Shown here piece by piece: positions 9,705 to 17,561 of a stretch of 42,682 bases of DNA. This stretch comes from Capnocytophaga gingivalis ATCC 33624 (GTDB taxonomy: Bacteria; Bacteroidota; Bacteroidia; Flavobacteriales; Flavobacteriaceae), in NCBI RefSeq assembly GCF_000174755.1, contig NZ_ACLQ01000014.1:1-42682 (forward strand). The letters run 5' to 3'. Below the pieces are notes generated by a model. That model made no database searches. It was not told the DNA's origin and saw nothing but the letters and a program-made list of their open reading frames with translations. The position numbers and the translations under genes are program-made. Numbering within the stretch: the first letter of the stretch is position 1; each line of letters begins with the position of its first letter.

Positions 9705-10241
9705 ATGATACCAAACTTTCAATATCCTACTCCTATAGATCGGGAGGTGAATTGGGATAAATCGAAAACCATTATGAGTCGTACGGATGCAGCAGGCGTT
9801 ATTGACTATGTCAATCAGGTGTTCTGTGACGTATGCGGCTACTCAACCGAAGAACTCTTAGGCTCTCCTCACAATATTATCCGCCATCCAGATATGCCAA
9901 GGGTGATCTTCAAAGTGCTTTGGGATAATATCCAACAAGGGATCAACTTCCACGCAGTGGCGAAGAACTTAGCCAAATCAGGAGAATACTACTGGGTAGT
10001 AACAGACTTTGATATCATCAAGGATGCCCAAGGGAAGATCGTCAGTTATCTAGCTCGCCGTACTTCTGTACCTACTCAAAGTGTGGAAAAGTATATCGCT
10101 CCCCTCTATGCCAAAATGCTACAAGTAGAGGCAGTAGGAGGTATGGAAGCCAGCGGAGCTTACCTTGCGAACTTTCTTAAAGAAAATGGTTATATCGACT
10201 ATATAGACTATATCGAAAATGCAATACTTGAGTTTAAGTAA
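9705..10241 (+). CDS. Aer-like PAS domain protein
   Basis: A 178-residue soluble protein whose residues about 18-130 form one PAS domain of the Aer type: the SRTDAAGVIDYVNQVFCDVCGY strand-helix start, then a GSPHNIIRHPDMP motif, and KSGEYYWVVTDFDIIKD followed by SYLARRTSVP. In Aer the same motif set binds FAD and senses redox or oxygen. Here there is no transmembrane, HAMP, methyl-accepting, kinase or output domain, only about 45 helical C-terminal residues, so it is a stand-alone sensor or adaptor. The ATG at 9705 is chosen because an in-frame TTG at 9672 lies inside the promoter box. The gene is single and ends about 250 nt before a terminator-like hairpin. Cofactor and partner are unknown; FAD binding is inference from family resemblance. 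Confidence 0.85.
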   Translation: MIPNFQYPTPIDREVNWDKSKTIMSRTDAAGVIDYVNQVFCDVCGYSTEELLGSPHNIIRHPDMPRVIFKVLWDNIQQGINFHAVAKNLAKSGEYYWVVTDFDIIKDAQGKIVSYLARRTSVPTQSVEKYIAPLYAKMLQVEAVGGMEASGAYLANFLKENGYIDYIDYIENAILEFK

Positions 10242-10491
10242 GCGGAGAATAGTAAACTACCTATTACCTAATGAGGTCTTTTTTTAGATTTATACCATAA
10301 ATATTATAGAGTGAATATAAAATAGAGAATACCCATTCCCTAACAATCTAAAAAAACAATAAATTATATCTCTATGAATAACTATGCCTATTAGGTAAGA
10401 CTCTTTCAATGTGAGGATAAAGATGCAATCATTGTTCCTTAACAAATTAACTACTAATATTCTTTAACTCTTTATTCACATTTATATAGTG
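10242..10491. other. Non-coding convergent intergenic stretch
   Basis: The AT-rich spacer between the PAS gene and the convergent glycosyltransferase gene has no convincing ORF and no TAnnTTTG box on either strand. A 9-bp inverted pair TTACCTAAT / ATTAGGTAA, about 120 nt apart, is the only structure noticed besides the hairpin that follows. Confidence 0.5.
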
Positions 10492-10532
10492 AAAAGTGAA
10501 GAATATCCTTGAGAGGGATATTCTTCACTTTT
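10492..10532. terminator. Bidirectional hairpin terminator
   Basis: A perfect 17-bp stem (AAAAGTGAAGAATATCC at 10492-10508 and its complement at 10516-10532) has a 7-nt loop. A T-rich tail follows on the plus strand, and the A/T ends of the stem give a U-rich 3' arm on either strand. Its position between convergent genes fits a shared terminator. Confidence 0.75.
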
Positions 10533-10574
10533 GATTTTTCTGTTTATTAGGACAAATTGTCCCTCATACTTGGT

Positions 10575-11735
10575 TCACTGCTTACTGCTGACTTTAAGAA
10601 AGAGGTAGGTCATACTACCTAAGAGGGCGGAGGTAAGGGAGGCTAAGAGAAAACTACCTACAAGGTATTGGGAAAGATTATTCATAAGAAACTCCTGAGT
10701 GATCTTACCTTCGGAGGGGAGGATGTCTCCACCGACAAATAGCGACCCTAACTTAAGCGAAGCTAAACCTAAGAAAGGAATCATAGGAGGAATGCTGATA
10801 TTGGAACAGAGGAAAGCTAAGGACTTATTCAGTCCTAAGAGAGCAGCTAAGGAGAGGGTGATCAGGGTCTGGAACCCCCAGAAAGGGGCAATGCCAAAGA
10901 AAAGTCCTAAGGCTACTGAACAGGCTTTGTTGCTATGAGAAGCGTTGCTCTCCAAAAGATCTTCTCTAAGAAACTGAGAGAAGCTTTTTTTTTTGAACTT
11001 CCTAAAGAAATTTCGAGGCTTTATATAAAGAAAGGCGATGAGCACCAAACAGGTATTGAGGAGACTGATACGCATGAAGTCGCGCAAGGGACGGAAGTGA
11101 GACACACGCTCGGCAGGGTCGTAGAGGACACGAACGGGAACATTCTCCACCGCTACACCACGCCATGCCGTACGCACTAGGACTTCTATCTCGAACTCGA
11201 ACTTACCCGAGAAGTATCGCTTAGGGAGCTGTGATAGGGGGTAGAGGCGATAGCCCGATTGGGTATCGGGTAGGCGGATACCGGTCTCGAGGTGAAACCA
11301 AAAGTTGGAAAACCTGTTGCCGAAGCTGCTTTTCTTAGGCACTGACTCGCCTGTCATATCCCGACTCCCTACCAAGAGTACAGGCTCGGTGCGCCCCTGA
11401 AGGGCACTGAGAAAGGTAGGAATATCCTCAGGGAAGTGCTGCCCGTCGGAGTCGATTGTCAGGGCATAGTCATAGCCCTGAGCCAAGAGGGTGCGGAAGC
11501 CTATCTTGAGAGCATTGCCCTTACCTTGATTTTTAGGTAAGGTAATAACCCTGACCTGAGGAAACTCAGAAAGCACCTGAGCAGTGTGATCTGTCGCGCC
11601 ATCATTGACCACCCATACTTCCTGAGTATAGGAAAGTACCCCCTTAAGAACACGGGCAAGTGTAGGGGCATTGTTATAGGTAGGAATCAGTATGGCGTAG
11701 TTCAATTTAACTAAATTTTTCGAATCCCTTACCAT
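10575..11735 (-). CDS. GT2 glycosyltransferase fused to DUF2062 membrane domain
   Basis: About 386 residues. Residues 12-245 are a family 2 (GT-A) glycosyltransferase of the dolichyl-phosphate-mannose-synthase type, with YAILIPTYNNAPTL at the nucleotide site, VVNDGATDHT, and DSDGQH carrying the metal-binding DxD (about D95/D97). Residues about 265-380 match DUF2062: a conserved GLFFGIAPFWGFQT segment and three or four hydrophobic helices. The fusion is common in Bacteroidota; donor and acceptor are unknown, a lipid-linked sugar being likely. ATG 11735 overlaps the upstream YitT gene by 29 nt. A longer start at 11771 and a TTG at 11705, just past the YitT stop, are alternatives, and the TTG would start exactly at the conserved domain. 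The last codons (VSSKQ, stop) lie in a CAGTGA-type heptamer remnant. Confidence 0.85.
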   Translation of the reverse strand: MVRDSKNLVKLNYAILIPTYNNAPTLARVLKGVLSYTQEVWVVNDGATDHTAQVLSEFPQVRVITLPKNQGKGNALKIGFRTLLAQGYDYALTIDSDGQHFPEDIPTFLSALQGRTEPVLLVGSRDMTGESVPKKSSFGNRFSNFWFHLETGIRLPDTQSGYRLYPLSQLPKRYFSGKFEFEIEVLVRTAWRGVAVENVPVRVLYDPAERVSHFRPLRDFMRISLLNTCLVLIAFLYIKPRNFFRKFKKKSFSQFLREDLLESNASHSNKACSVALGLFFGIAPFWGFQTLITLSLAALLGLNKSLAFLCSNISIPPMIPFLGLASLKLGSLFVGGDILPSEGKITQEFLMNNLSQYLVGSFLLASLTSALLGSMTYLFLKVSSKQ

Positions 11736-12603
11736 AGACAGCTTCGACGTTGGTTCGGGTGACAAAGGCATCGGGGTCTATGCTATTGACCAATCGGAAG
11801 ATAGTAGTCCCTTCTCCCCTACGAGCAAAGACAATAATGACCTTCTGAGGATTCTTGGTATACCAACCTGTACCATCCACTACGGTACAGCCACGCTTGA
11901 GTTCTGTATTGATATGAGTGGCTATTTCCTCGTACTTCTTCGAGAGAATAATGACTTGTATTGCCTGTTTAGCACCATTCATAATCACATCCACTGCCTG
12001 ATACATAACAGGTAAGAGAATAAGCCCTAACACCATTTTCTCCATAGTATATCCCTTGAGGACAAATATAGAAGATGTCACCACAAGTACATCCACTAAA
12101 AGAAGAATACGAGAGATACGTATTTTGAAATATTTAGTTACCAAGAAACCAATAATATCCACTCCTCCGGTACTTCCATTAACCGAGTAGACCATTCCTA
12201 AGGCTACTCCCATGAAGATACCTCCTAAAACAATAGCAATAAAGGGGTCATGTACCACGGGGTTGGCCAAGAAGTAGGGCTTTAGATACATCTCCCCGAG
12301 CCTCACCCCGAGAGTAAGCATCCCAGCTCCTATAATGGTATTGATAACAAATTTTTTTTCCAAAGGACGAAATGCTAGTATCAAAAGAGCAAAATTGACC
12401 ACTAAAATAGTGGTAGAAACTTTGATCCCTGTAGCATAGTTCAGAAGCAATGCAGCTCCTGCCAACCCTCCAGAAACAATCTGATTGGGCATGATAAAGC
12501 CTGTAAGCCCAATGGTGTAGATAGCTATGGCCAGAGCCATATAGAGATAATCTTTGATATAGAAAGATTTCAAATACTCAATGGTGTTGCGTTTTTTATC
12601 CAT
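11707..12603 (-). CDS. YitT family membrane protein (YitT_membrane + DUF2179)
   Basis: A 298-residue protein of the YitT/DUF161 family. It has five or six membrane segments (about residues 18-190), including GFIMPNQIVSGGLAGAALLL and VYSVNGSTGGVDIIGFLVTK. A C-terminal cytosolic DUF2179 domain follows (about 210-290, with KRGCTVVDGTGWYTKNPQKV). The family's function is unproven; a transport role with a small-ligand-binding cytoplasmic domain is usually assumed. ATG 12603 is chosen because an in-frame GTG at 12639 falls inside the -7 box TATTTTTG, so it would not be translated from this promoter. The next gene (GT2-DUF2062) overlaps its 3' end, so the two form an operon. Confidence 0.88.
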   Translation of the reverse strand: MDKKRNTIEYLKSFYIKDYLYMALAIAIYTIGLTGFIMPNQIVSGGLAGAALLLNYATGIKVSTTILVVNFALLILAFRPLEKKFVINTIIGAGMLTLGVRLGEMYLKPYFLANPVVHDPFIAIVLGGIFMGVALGMVYSVNGSTGGVDIIGFLVTKYFKIRISRILLLVDVLVVTSSIFVLKGYTMEKMVLGLILLPVMYQAVDVIMNGAKQAIQVIILSKKYEEIATHINTELKRGCTVVDGTGWYTKNPQKVIIVFARRGEGTTIFRLVNSIDPDAFVTRTNVEAVYGKGFEKFS

Positions 12604-12638
12604 AACACAAGCTATTATTGCTATTTTTTTTCGTGGCA

Positions 12639-12646
12639 CAAAAATA
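12639..12646 (-). promoter_or_regulatory. -7 box for the yitT-GT2 operon
   Basis: On the minus strand the sequence reads TATTTTTG, a TAnnTTTG match, giving a leader of about 30 nt to ATG 12603. It excludes the upstream GTG as start. Confidence 0.65.
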
Positions 12647-12713
12647 CGATTTTTTTAGAGTAAAAAAAGATTTTTGAACAATATTTTTTCAGCCAAAAAT
12701 AAAAATATTTTTG

Positions 12714-12721
12714 TACCTTTG
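12714..12721 (+). promoter_or_regulatory. -7 box upstream of purK
   Basis: TACCTTTG followed by CG, a full consensus match. Transcription would begin near 12728, so the (GTGAAGA)6 repeat would sit at the very 5' end of a leader of about 250 nt before purK. Confidence 0.65.
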
Positions 12722-12729
12722 CGAGGTCC

Positions 12730-12771
12730 GTGAAGAGTGAAGAGTGAAGAGTGAAGAGTGAAGAGTGAAGA
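12730..12771. repeat. Heptamer tandem repeat (GTGAAGA) x6
   Basis: Six perfect 7-bp copies are followed by GTGTAGCC, the same closing sequence as the heptamer array after purK at 14219-14228. The rest of the leader to 12945 has a CCAAGC/GCTTGG hairpin (12778-12795) and a degenerate copy near 12803. No ORF or known riboswitch is recognised there. Confidence 0.9.
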
Positions 12772-12945
12772 GTGTAGCCAAGCGAATGAGCTTGGGTATG
12801 TGGTGAAGAGTGAAAAGTGAGCGGTCTTACTAAGGACTGCTGTCTACCTTTTAATTATCCTATTCGAAGCTCAGGAAAATATATAAAAGAAGATTTAACA
12901 CTCCCTACAGCCAAAAGGCTAAGTTTTATGTCTTAGGGACTGAAA

Positions 12946-12973
12946 ATTAATAATTAATAATTAACAATTAACA
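12946..12973. repeat. Heptamer tandem repeat (ATTAAYA) x4
   Basis: Four consecutive units (ATTAATA twice, ATTAACA twice) end 2 nt before the purK GTG start, so the repeat forms the AT-rich ribosome-landing region of purK. Confidence 0.75.
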
Positions 12974-12975
12974 AA

Positions 12976-14133
12976 GTGTCTTTTTTTTCAACAGATTTTA
13001 CTTTAGGCATCCTCGGAGGAGGACAATTGGGCAAGATGCTCCTTTCCCAGACCCTCAAGTGGGACATCCGCACACTTGTGCTTGACCCAAGTGCAGAAGC
13101 CCCTGCACGCTTGGGCTGCAATGCTTTCTTTCAGGGCGACCTGATGGATTATGATACAGTATACCGTTTTGGCAAACAGGTGGACTTGCTTACCTTTGAG
13201 ATAGAGAATGTAAATGTAGATGCCTTGGAACGACTCGAGAGTGAGGGGGTCAGGGTATTCCCTACTCCAAAGAGCCTGCGCATTATTCAGGACAAAGGCT
13301 TACAAAAGGTTTTCTATAAAGAACATGGTATCCCCACGGCTCCTTTTGAACTTTTCTCCTCTGTTGCCCTACTGCAAGAGGCTGTCAAGGAGGGGCGCTG
13401 GTCTTTTCCTTTCGTCTGGAAGAGCACCCGCTTTGGATACGATGGCAATGGAGTAAAAATCGTCCGCCAAAAGCAAGACCTTGACACACTCCCCGATACC
13501 CCTTGCTTGGCAGAAGTTTGTGCTCCTATCGAGAAAGAATTGGCTGTGATCGTTGCGCGTCGTCCCAGTGGAGAAGTGGCCTTATATCCAGTGGTAGAGA
13601 TGGAATTCCATCCCGAAGCCAACCAAGTAGAATATGTACTTTGCCCTGCACGCGTTCCTTCTACTATCAGTGAGAAAGCACAAAAGATAGCCCTACAAGT
13701 AGCCGAAGCCTTTGGCAGCATTGGTCTTTTGGCTGTGGAGCTATTCCTTACCCAAGAAGGAGAAATATGGGTGAATGAAGTAGCTCCACGCCCGCATAAC
13801 TCAGGTCATTACTCCATCGAGGCCAGTTACACCTCGCAGTTCGAACAACACCTAAGAGCCATTTTAGACTTGCCTTTGGGTAGCCCCAAAAGCAAGGTAG
13901 CCGGAGTAATGGTAAACCTTGTCGGAGCAGAAGGCTATGCAGGAGATGTTATCTACCAGCATATAGAAGAAGTATTAGCACTGGAAGGAGTGACCCCTCA
14001 TATCTATGGAAAACGGCAAACGCGCCCTTTTAGAAAAATGGGGCATATCACCATCACCCATCCCGACATAGAAACCGCCCGTGCCATCGCCCAAAAAGTA
14101 AAAGAAACAATTGCGGTGGTCAGTGAGCAGTGA
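12976..14133 (+). CDS. purK: N5-carboxyaminoimidazole ribonucleotide synthase
   Basis: A 385-residue cytosolic ATP-grasp enzyme of purine synthesis that converts AIR, bicarbonate and ATP to N5-CAIR, the substrate of PurE. Visible are the N-terminal TLGILGGGQLGKML motif, the ATP-grasp centre (FPFVWKSTRFGYDGNGV near 155), GLLAVELFLTQEGEIWVNEVAPRPHNSGHY near 255-285 with metal-binding acidic residues, and the C-terminal GKRQTRPFRKMGHITI motif. Length is normal for the family. GTG 12976 is chosen because no ATG lies upstream of the conserved core in frame and the N-terminus matches PurK proteins. The gene stands alone, flanked on both sides by heptamer repeats. Its last residues (VVSEQ) and stop are encoded by the start of the downstream CAGTGAR array. 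Confidence 0.95.
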   Translation: MSFFSTDFTLGILGGGQLGKMLLSQTLKWDIRTLVLDPSAEAPARLGCNAFFQGDLMDYDTVYRFGKQVDLLTFEIENVNVDALERLESEGVRVFPTPKSLRIIQDKGLQKVFYKEHGIPTAPFELFSSVALLQEAVKEGRWSFPFVWKSTRFGYDGNGVKIVRQKQDLDTLPDTPCLAEVCAPIEKELAVIVARRPSGEVALYPVVEMEFHPEANQVEYVLCPARVPSTISEKAQKIALQVAEAFGSIGLLAVELFLTQEGEIWVNEVAPRPHNSGHYSIEASYTSQFEQHLRAILDLPLGSPKSKVAGVMVNLVGAEGYAGDVIYQHIEEVLALEGVTPHIYGKRQTRPFRKMGHITITHPDIETARAIAQKVKETIAVVSEQ

Positions 14134-14218
14134 ACAGTGAGCAGTGAGCAGTGAGCAGTGAACAGTGAGCAGTGAACAGTGAACAGTGAACAGTGAACGG
14201 TGAGCAGTGAGCAGTGAG
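14121..14218. repeat. Heptamer tandem repeat (CAGTGAR) x14 overlapping purK stop
   Basis: Fourteen uninterrupted units, CAGTGAG or CAGTGAA (one CGGTGAG), followed by CAGTGTAGCC. The first two units contain the last codons and TGA stop of purK. The remaining sequence up to 14279 is AT-rich without a visible TAnnTTTG box. Confidence 0.92.
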
Positions 14219-14279
14219 CAGTGTAGCCAACTGGATATGTGGGAGGAATATAAATTGCTTATATATAATAGCCAAATGA

Positions 14280-14897
14280 ATGAACTACTTAAAAGAAATA
14301 CAAATTCTTAAAACCGAGCTTGCTCTTCCCTTGCAGAAAGCCAAAACCCTATTAGAACAAACCGCAGGCGATATCCCCGCCGCCATAGCCTTCTATCACC
14401 AAGAAAATATAACCTCTATAATGGCAGAAACCGAATGTGAGCGCTGGGAAGCCGAAAGTGTATACGAGCGTTTCAATTATAATGTCGAAAAGGCTGTAAA
14501 ACACATATATAGTACCTCACTAACTATAAGTGTTAATGGTGAAAGAGACAAAAGCGAAAGAGGTATGGGCTATCTCATCAGTGCTTTGGATGGCAATTTG
14601 AACAATCTGCCCGAGCGCTCTATCTTTATCCCAATAGAAGATTTTGATCAATATCTTTTAGAAGATTTTAAGTCCGTATTTCCCCTATACCAACCCCAGT
14701 GGGACAAAGTCGAAAACTATTTCAATTGTACAACCAGCAATGTTTTTGACTCCACCACGTGCCGAAAAATCATCACACAACTGCGCCAACATACATTTAC
14801 CGATGATAAAGTAAAGATTTTTATAGAAAAAATTATCACCGATGTAGAAGAAAAACTTTCCACCTGCGCCTATATAGAGGTCTATGGGAACATATAA
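14280..14897 (+). CDS. Hypothetical protein with UBA/EF-Ts-like N-terminus
   Basis: A 205-residue soluble protein that I do not recognise as a named family. Residues about 5-40 (LKTELALPLQKAKTLLEQTA, then GDIPAAIAFYHQ) look like the three-helix UBA/TS-N fold seen at the start of EF-Ts. A second similar segment lies at about 45-77 (ETECERWEAESVYERFNYNV, then EKAVKHI), suggesting a tandem pair. Residues 90-205 are mixed alpha/beta without motifs I know. It opens the plus-strand immunity-like run and lies 10 nt before the SUKH gene, so co-transcription is likely. The start ATG follows the heptamer array by about 60 nt. Function is unknown; an immunity or adaptor role is only suggested by position. 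Confidence 0.7.
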   Translation: MNYLKEIQILKTELALPLQKAKTLLEQTAGDIPAAIAFYHQENITSIMAETECERWEAESVYERFNYNVEKAVKHIYSTSLTISVNGERDKSERGMGYLISALDGNLNNLPERSIFIPIEDFDQYLLEDFKSVFPLYQPQWDKVENYFNCTTSNVFDSTTCRKIITQLRQHTFTDDKVKIFIEKIITDVEEKLSTCAYIEVYGNI

Positions 14898-14907
14898 AAA
14901 TAAACCA

Positions 14908-16260
14908 ATGAAAGAACAACTCCACCGTATCCAACAGAAATTAGCCCAAGCCAAAGAAGCTGATAAGAATTTAGAAGTATTCGGTGCCGATACTCACCAG
15001 TACCACCTCAACCCGCCCGTAAGCGAGGCGGAAGTCCTTGCTTTTGAAAAGAAATATGGCGTACAACTCCCCGAATGCTATCGTGCCTTTATGCTTACTG
15101 TAGGCGATGCTAAAGCTAAAAAATCAGACTTTATAGCAGGACCTTATTACGGCTTGTATGCCTTTGGAACTTCTTTAGATAGCCTACTCTACGAAAAAAT
15201 AGAAACCTACCTCAAAGCGCCTTGCAACCTTTCTCCTGATATGACTCAAGAAGAATGGGAAACGCTCTCCGATCCACTATTGCCCTCTGAAGAAGAGGAA
15301 GAGGAAGAAGACGATGATAAGTATTTTGCCGAACGAGCAAAAGTATTTGGCGGACTTCTGCCTCTGGGAAGTCAGGGCTGTACCTATGAACACGCCTTGG
15401 TGCTCAATGGCAAATATGCCGGTCGTGTAGTGAATGTAGATTTAGACCTCTTGCAACCTAAATTTGCTTTCGAAACCAACTTCTTAGATTGGTACGAACG
15501 CTATCTTGATGAGGTGATCTCTGGGCAACTTATAGACGACCGTCCTACGTGGTTTGGCTACCATCGGGGCGAACCCGCTGAGGTGCTCCTCAATGAATAT
15601 GAACACACTACCGACCGCAAAACTCAAACCGACTGCCTCGAGGGGGTATATCATAAAAAACCACCTTTAGAACCTGCTCTATTAGACAAGATAGAAAAGC
15701 TCATTGCCTTAGATAATGAAGATAGAACCTTCTTAATTGAAATTCTTACTCAATCGTCTTATGAGCGAGCCAAGCCTTACTTGCAAGATTTGGTAACCAA
15801 AGATCCTAAAAAGGTATTTCAGTTCGTATGGTGGTATGCCCAAGACCATTGTGCCGACTGGGTGTCTGTTGTAAAAAAGCTATTGCCTACCATTACCGAC
15901 GAAAGAACCTTTGATTTTGCTACCTACCTCCTTACGGAAGGAGATGACAATTTCGAGGAAGCGATCCTGCCTTTCACTGATAATGTAAATCCTCAAATAC
16001 GTAGCACAGCCTACTATACACTCGGCGAAAGCAAGAAAAGAGAACAGTACCTTGATACCTTCATCAAAGGGCTACAAGAGACCGATACCGGTGTTCTTTG
16101 CACAGTTATGCAAGCCCTTTCTGGGTTGGAAGACAAACGCTTACTGCCTTATTACAAAGCCATTGCCAAGCGTTTCCCCGAAGAAAAGGATTATATCCTT
16201 TCCAACTTAGAACACCGCTTAGCTTCCTTTGGTCTCACCATAGAGGAAGCAAGAAAGTAA
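14908..16260 (+). CDS. SMI1/KNR4 (SUKH) family protein with helical-repeat C-terminus
   Basis: A 450-residue protein. Residues about 30-205 form a SUKH-1 (SMI1/KNR4) domain: VSEAEVLAFEKKYGVQLPEC followed by YRAFMLTVGD, and the later GGLLPLGSQGCTYEHALVLN and GRVVNVDLD strands with a FLDWYERYLDEV helix. An acidic low-complexity loop (SEEEEEEEDDDK near 134) interrupts it. The remaining 240 residues are alpha-helical pairs resembling HEAT repeats (for example NPQIRSTAYYTLGESKKR). SUKH domains are frequent immunity proteins against polymorphic toxins, including nucleases; the target here is unknown. ATG 14908 is preferred over 14884 because the earlier one overlaps the upstream gene and adds residues outside the domain. 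Confidence 0.85.
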   Translation: MKEQLHRIQQKLAQAKEADKNLEVFGADTHQYHLNPPVSEAEVLAFEKKYGVQLPECYRAFMLTVGDAKAKKSDFIAGPYYGLYAFGTSLDSLLYEKIETYLKAPCNLSPDMTQEEWETLSDPLLPSEEEEEEEDDDKYFAERAKVFGGLLPLGSQGCTYEHALVLNGKYAGRVVNVDLDLLQPKFAFETNFLDWYERYLDEVISGQLIDDRPTWFGYHRGEPAEVLLNEYEHTTDRKTQTDCLEGVYHKKPPLEPALLDKIEKLIALDNEDRTFLIEILTQSSYERAKPYLQDLVTKDPKKVFQFVWWYAQDHCADWVSVVKKLLPTITDERTFDFATYLLTEGDDNFEEAILPFTDNVNPQIRSTAYYTLGESKKREQYLDTFIKGLQETDTGVLCTVMQALSGLEDKRLLPYYKAIAKRFPEEKDYILSNLEHRLASFGLTIEEARK

Positions 16261-16278
16261 AAAAACGAAAAGTAAAGT

Positions 16279-16818
16279 ATGAAAAATAGAGACAAACCAA
16301 TCTTCCTCAAGTATATAGAAACCCCTATAGGCACTATGGTAACCTGTGCTACCGATAAGGGTATCTGTATGTTGGAGTTCTCCGATAGCAAAATGTTAGA
16401 AAGAGAACTACAAAATATTTCCAAAATAGAAAAAGCCCCTATTATAGAAGGAGAGAGTCCTTTTTTCGCGATCTTAGAACGGGAACTCAGCGAATATTTT
16501 GTGGGCAAACGTCAGGAATTTTCGGTATCACTACAACCGTTTGGATCTGATTTTCAAAAAAGTGTCTGGCAGGTCTTACGAACCATTCCCTATGGGCAAA
16601 CGTGGAGCTACAAAGAGCAAGCCATTGCCTTGGGATCGCCCCAAAGTGTACGAGCGGTTGCCAATGCCAATGGCCAAAACCATATCTCTATACTAATCCC
16701 CTGTCATCGAGTCATTGGCTCCAATGGTACCCTTACAGGCTATGGTGGAGGCTTGTGGCGGAAGAAGTTTTTGCTGGAATTGGAGGGAGTGGAAGAAGTG
16801 AAAAATAAAACCTTATGA
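16279..16818 (+). CDS. ogt: Methylated-DNA-protein cysteine methyltransferase
   Basis: A 179-residue suicide DNA repair protein (Ogt/MGMT family) that takes the alkyl group from O6-alkylguanine (and O4-alkylthymine) onto its active-site cysteine. The catalytic PCHRV motif is at residues 141-145 (Cys142), preceded by RAVANANGQNHISILI and followed by TGYGGGLWRKKFLLELEG. The helix-turn-helix segment FQKSVWQVLRTIPYGQTWSY is at about 92-111. The N-terminal ribonuclease-like domain (1-85) is present, and there is no Ada regulatory domain. It stands between immunity-like genes and overlaps the next small membrane-protein gene by ATGA. This is an unusual setting for a housekeeping repair gene, perhaps only accidental. 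Confidence 0.93.
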   Translation: MKNRDKPIFLKYIETPIGTMVTCATDKGICMLEFSDSKMLERELQNISKIEKAPIIEGESPFFAILERELSEYFVGKRQEFSVSLQPFGSDFQKSVWQVLRTIPYGQTWSYKEQAIALGSPQSVRAVANANGQNHISILIPCHRVIGSNGTLTGYGGGLWRKKFLLELEGVEEVKNKTL

Positions 16819-17012
16819 ACCTTAAGAAGAAAATAGAAAAATCATGGATAGTAAATAAGACCATAGTCCTATTGGACAAAGTCTTTGCCTACAACGAATA
16901 CTTAGGTTGCTTCTTGATGATAACTTTTTTCTGTATTATCTATGTACTAATGTTCCCTATAATGTTAGTGACATTGCCTATTGTTGGCTTGGCGAATTTG
17001 TTTAAGAAATAA
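16815..17012 (+). CDS. Small membrane protein, tandem paralogue A
   Basis: A 65-residue protein: a basic amphipathic N-terminus (MNLKKKIEKSWIVNKTIVLL), then AYNEYLG, one long or two short hydrophobic helices (about residues 30-58), and a GLANLFKK end. It overlaps ogt by 4 nt (ATGA), which supports translation. The next gene encodes a relative with the same plan. No function is known; small inner-membrane immunity proteins or membrane-active peptides are possible. Confidence 0.65.
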   Translation: MNLKKKIEKSWIVNKTIVLLDKVFAYNEYLGCFLMITFFCIIYVLMFPIMLVTLPIVGLANLFKK

Positions 17013-17032
17013 TAAGAAATAAATAGTGAAGA

Positions 17033-17236
17033 ATGAACCTAAATAGAATAATACATTCAAGGCTCCTGAATACCACTATTGATAAAGTAATCAAAGTCAA
17101 TGCCTACAACCCTTTATTAGGTTTAGTTGTAATAACAATCGCTCTTTTTGTTTTCTTTATAGCAGTAATCTTTCTAATAATAGTAGGGTTGCCTATTCTT
17201 GGCTTAGTGAATTTGTTTAAGAAATTGACAAAATAA
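17033..17236 (+). CDS. Small membrane protein, tandem paralogue B
   Basis: A 67-residue relative of the preceding protein: MNLNRIIHSRLLNTTIDKVI, then AYNPLLGLVVITI, a hydrophobic stretch of about 28 residues, and GLVNLFKKLTK. Shared positions are the MNL start, the VxAYNxxLG motif and the ILGLxNLFKK end, so the pair arose by tandem duplication with strong divergence. It is followed after 1 nt by the next gene, so it lies within a translationally coupled run. Function is unknown. Confidence 0.65.
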   Translation: MNLNRIIHSRLLNTTIDKVIKVNAYNPLLGLVVITIALFVFFIAVIFLIIVGLPILGLVNLFKKLTK

Positions 17237-17237
17237 C

Positions 17238-17561
17238 ATGTATTGCAAAATATTCGTAAATTATCAAGGAGATAAAACTACATTGTTAGATACGTTGGCA
17301 AAAGAGTTACAAGCGAAAAGTATTGATATAAACACACTACTTTTCCCTTGGGGTGACCTATATATTGGTCGTAATGATGAGTATGACCCTAAAAAGGTGC
17401 AACGAACTGATGGTTTCTTGTACTATCTATATCTTTTGGATATGGAAATTACCACAACCGATTATGTAGCCATTACATATACGATTTTGGATTATTTCAG
17501 ACAACAAGAGGTAGAAGCTGTAGCGGCTTGTGATTACGAAGAAAAATTGAGGAAACAATGA
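17238..17561 (+). CDS. Hypothetical protein in immunity-like run
   Basis: A 107-residue acidic protein with no family I recognise. It starts with a beta strand (MYCKIFVNYQ), then an amphipathic helix (LLDTLAKELQAKSIDIN), then an aromatic-rich middle (LFPWGDLYIGRNDEYDP, TDGFLYYLYLLDMEI) and a C-terminal helix. This is compact alpha/beta, consistent with a small immunity protein. It begins 2 nt after the upstream small membrane gene and its stop overlaps the following SUKH start by ATGA, so the tight coupling is its best functional clue: it may act with that SUKH protein. Confidence 0.65.
   Translation: MYCKIFVNYQGDKTTLLDTLAKELQAKSIDINTLLFPWGDLYIGRNDEYDPKKVQRTDGFLYYLYLLDMEITTTDYVAITYTILDYFRQQEVEAVAACDYEEKLRKQ

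Noticed and set aside
10264-10400. Inverted pair TTACCTAAT / ATTAGGTAA as an operator or small RNA
   Set aside because: Nine bases over about 120 nt in AT-rich DNA can occur by chance and no promoter box accompanies it.
12604-12639. YitT start at GTG 12639
   Set aside because: It overlaps the minus-strand -7 box TATTTTTG; ATG 12603 gives a normal leader and N-terminus.
12778-12945. purK leader as a purine riboswitch
   Set aside because: Only small hairpins are visible; the conserved three-way junction core of known purine riboswitches is not recognised.
12730-14218. Heptamer arrays as a CRISPR array
   Set aside because: The units are 7 bp and contiguous, without spacers, and no cas genes are present.
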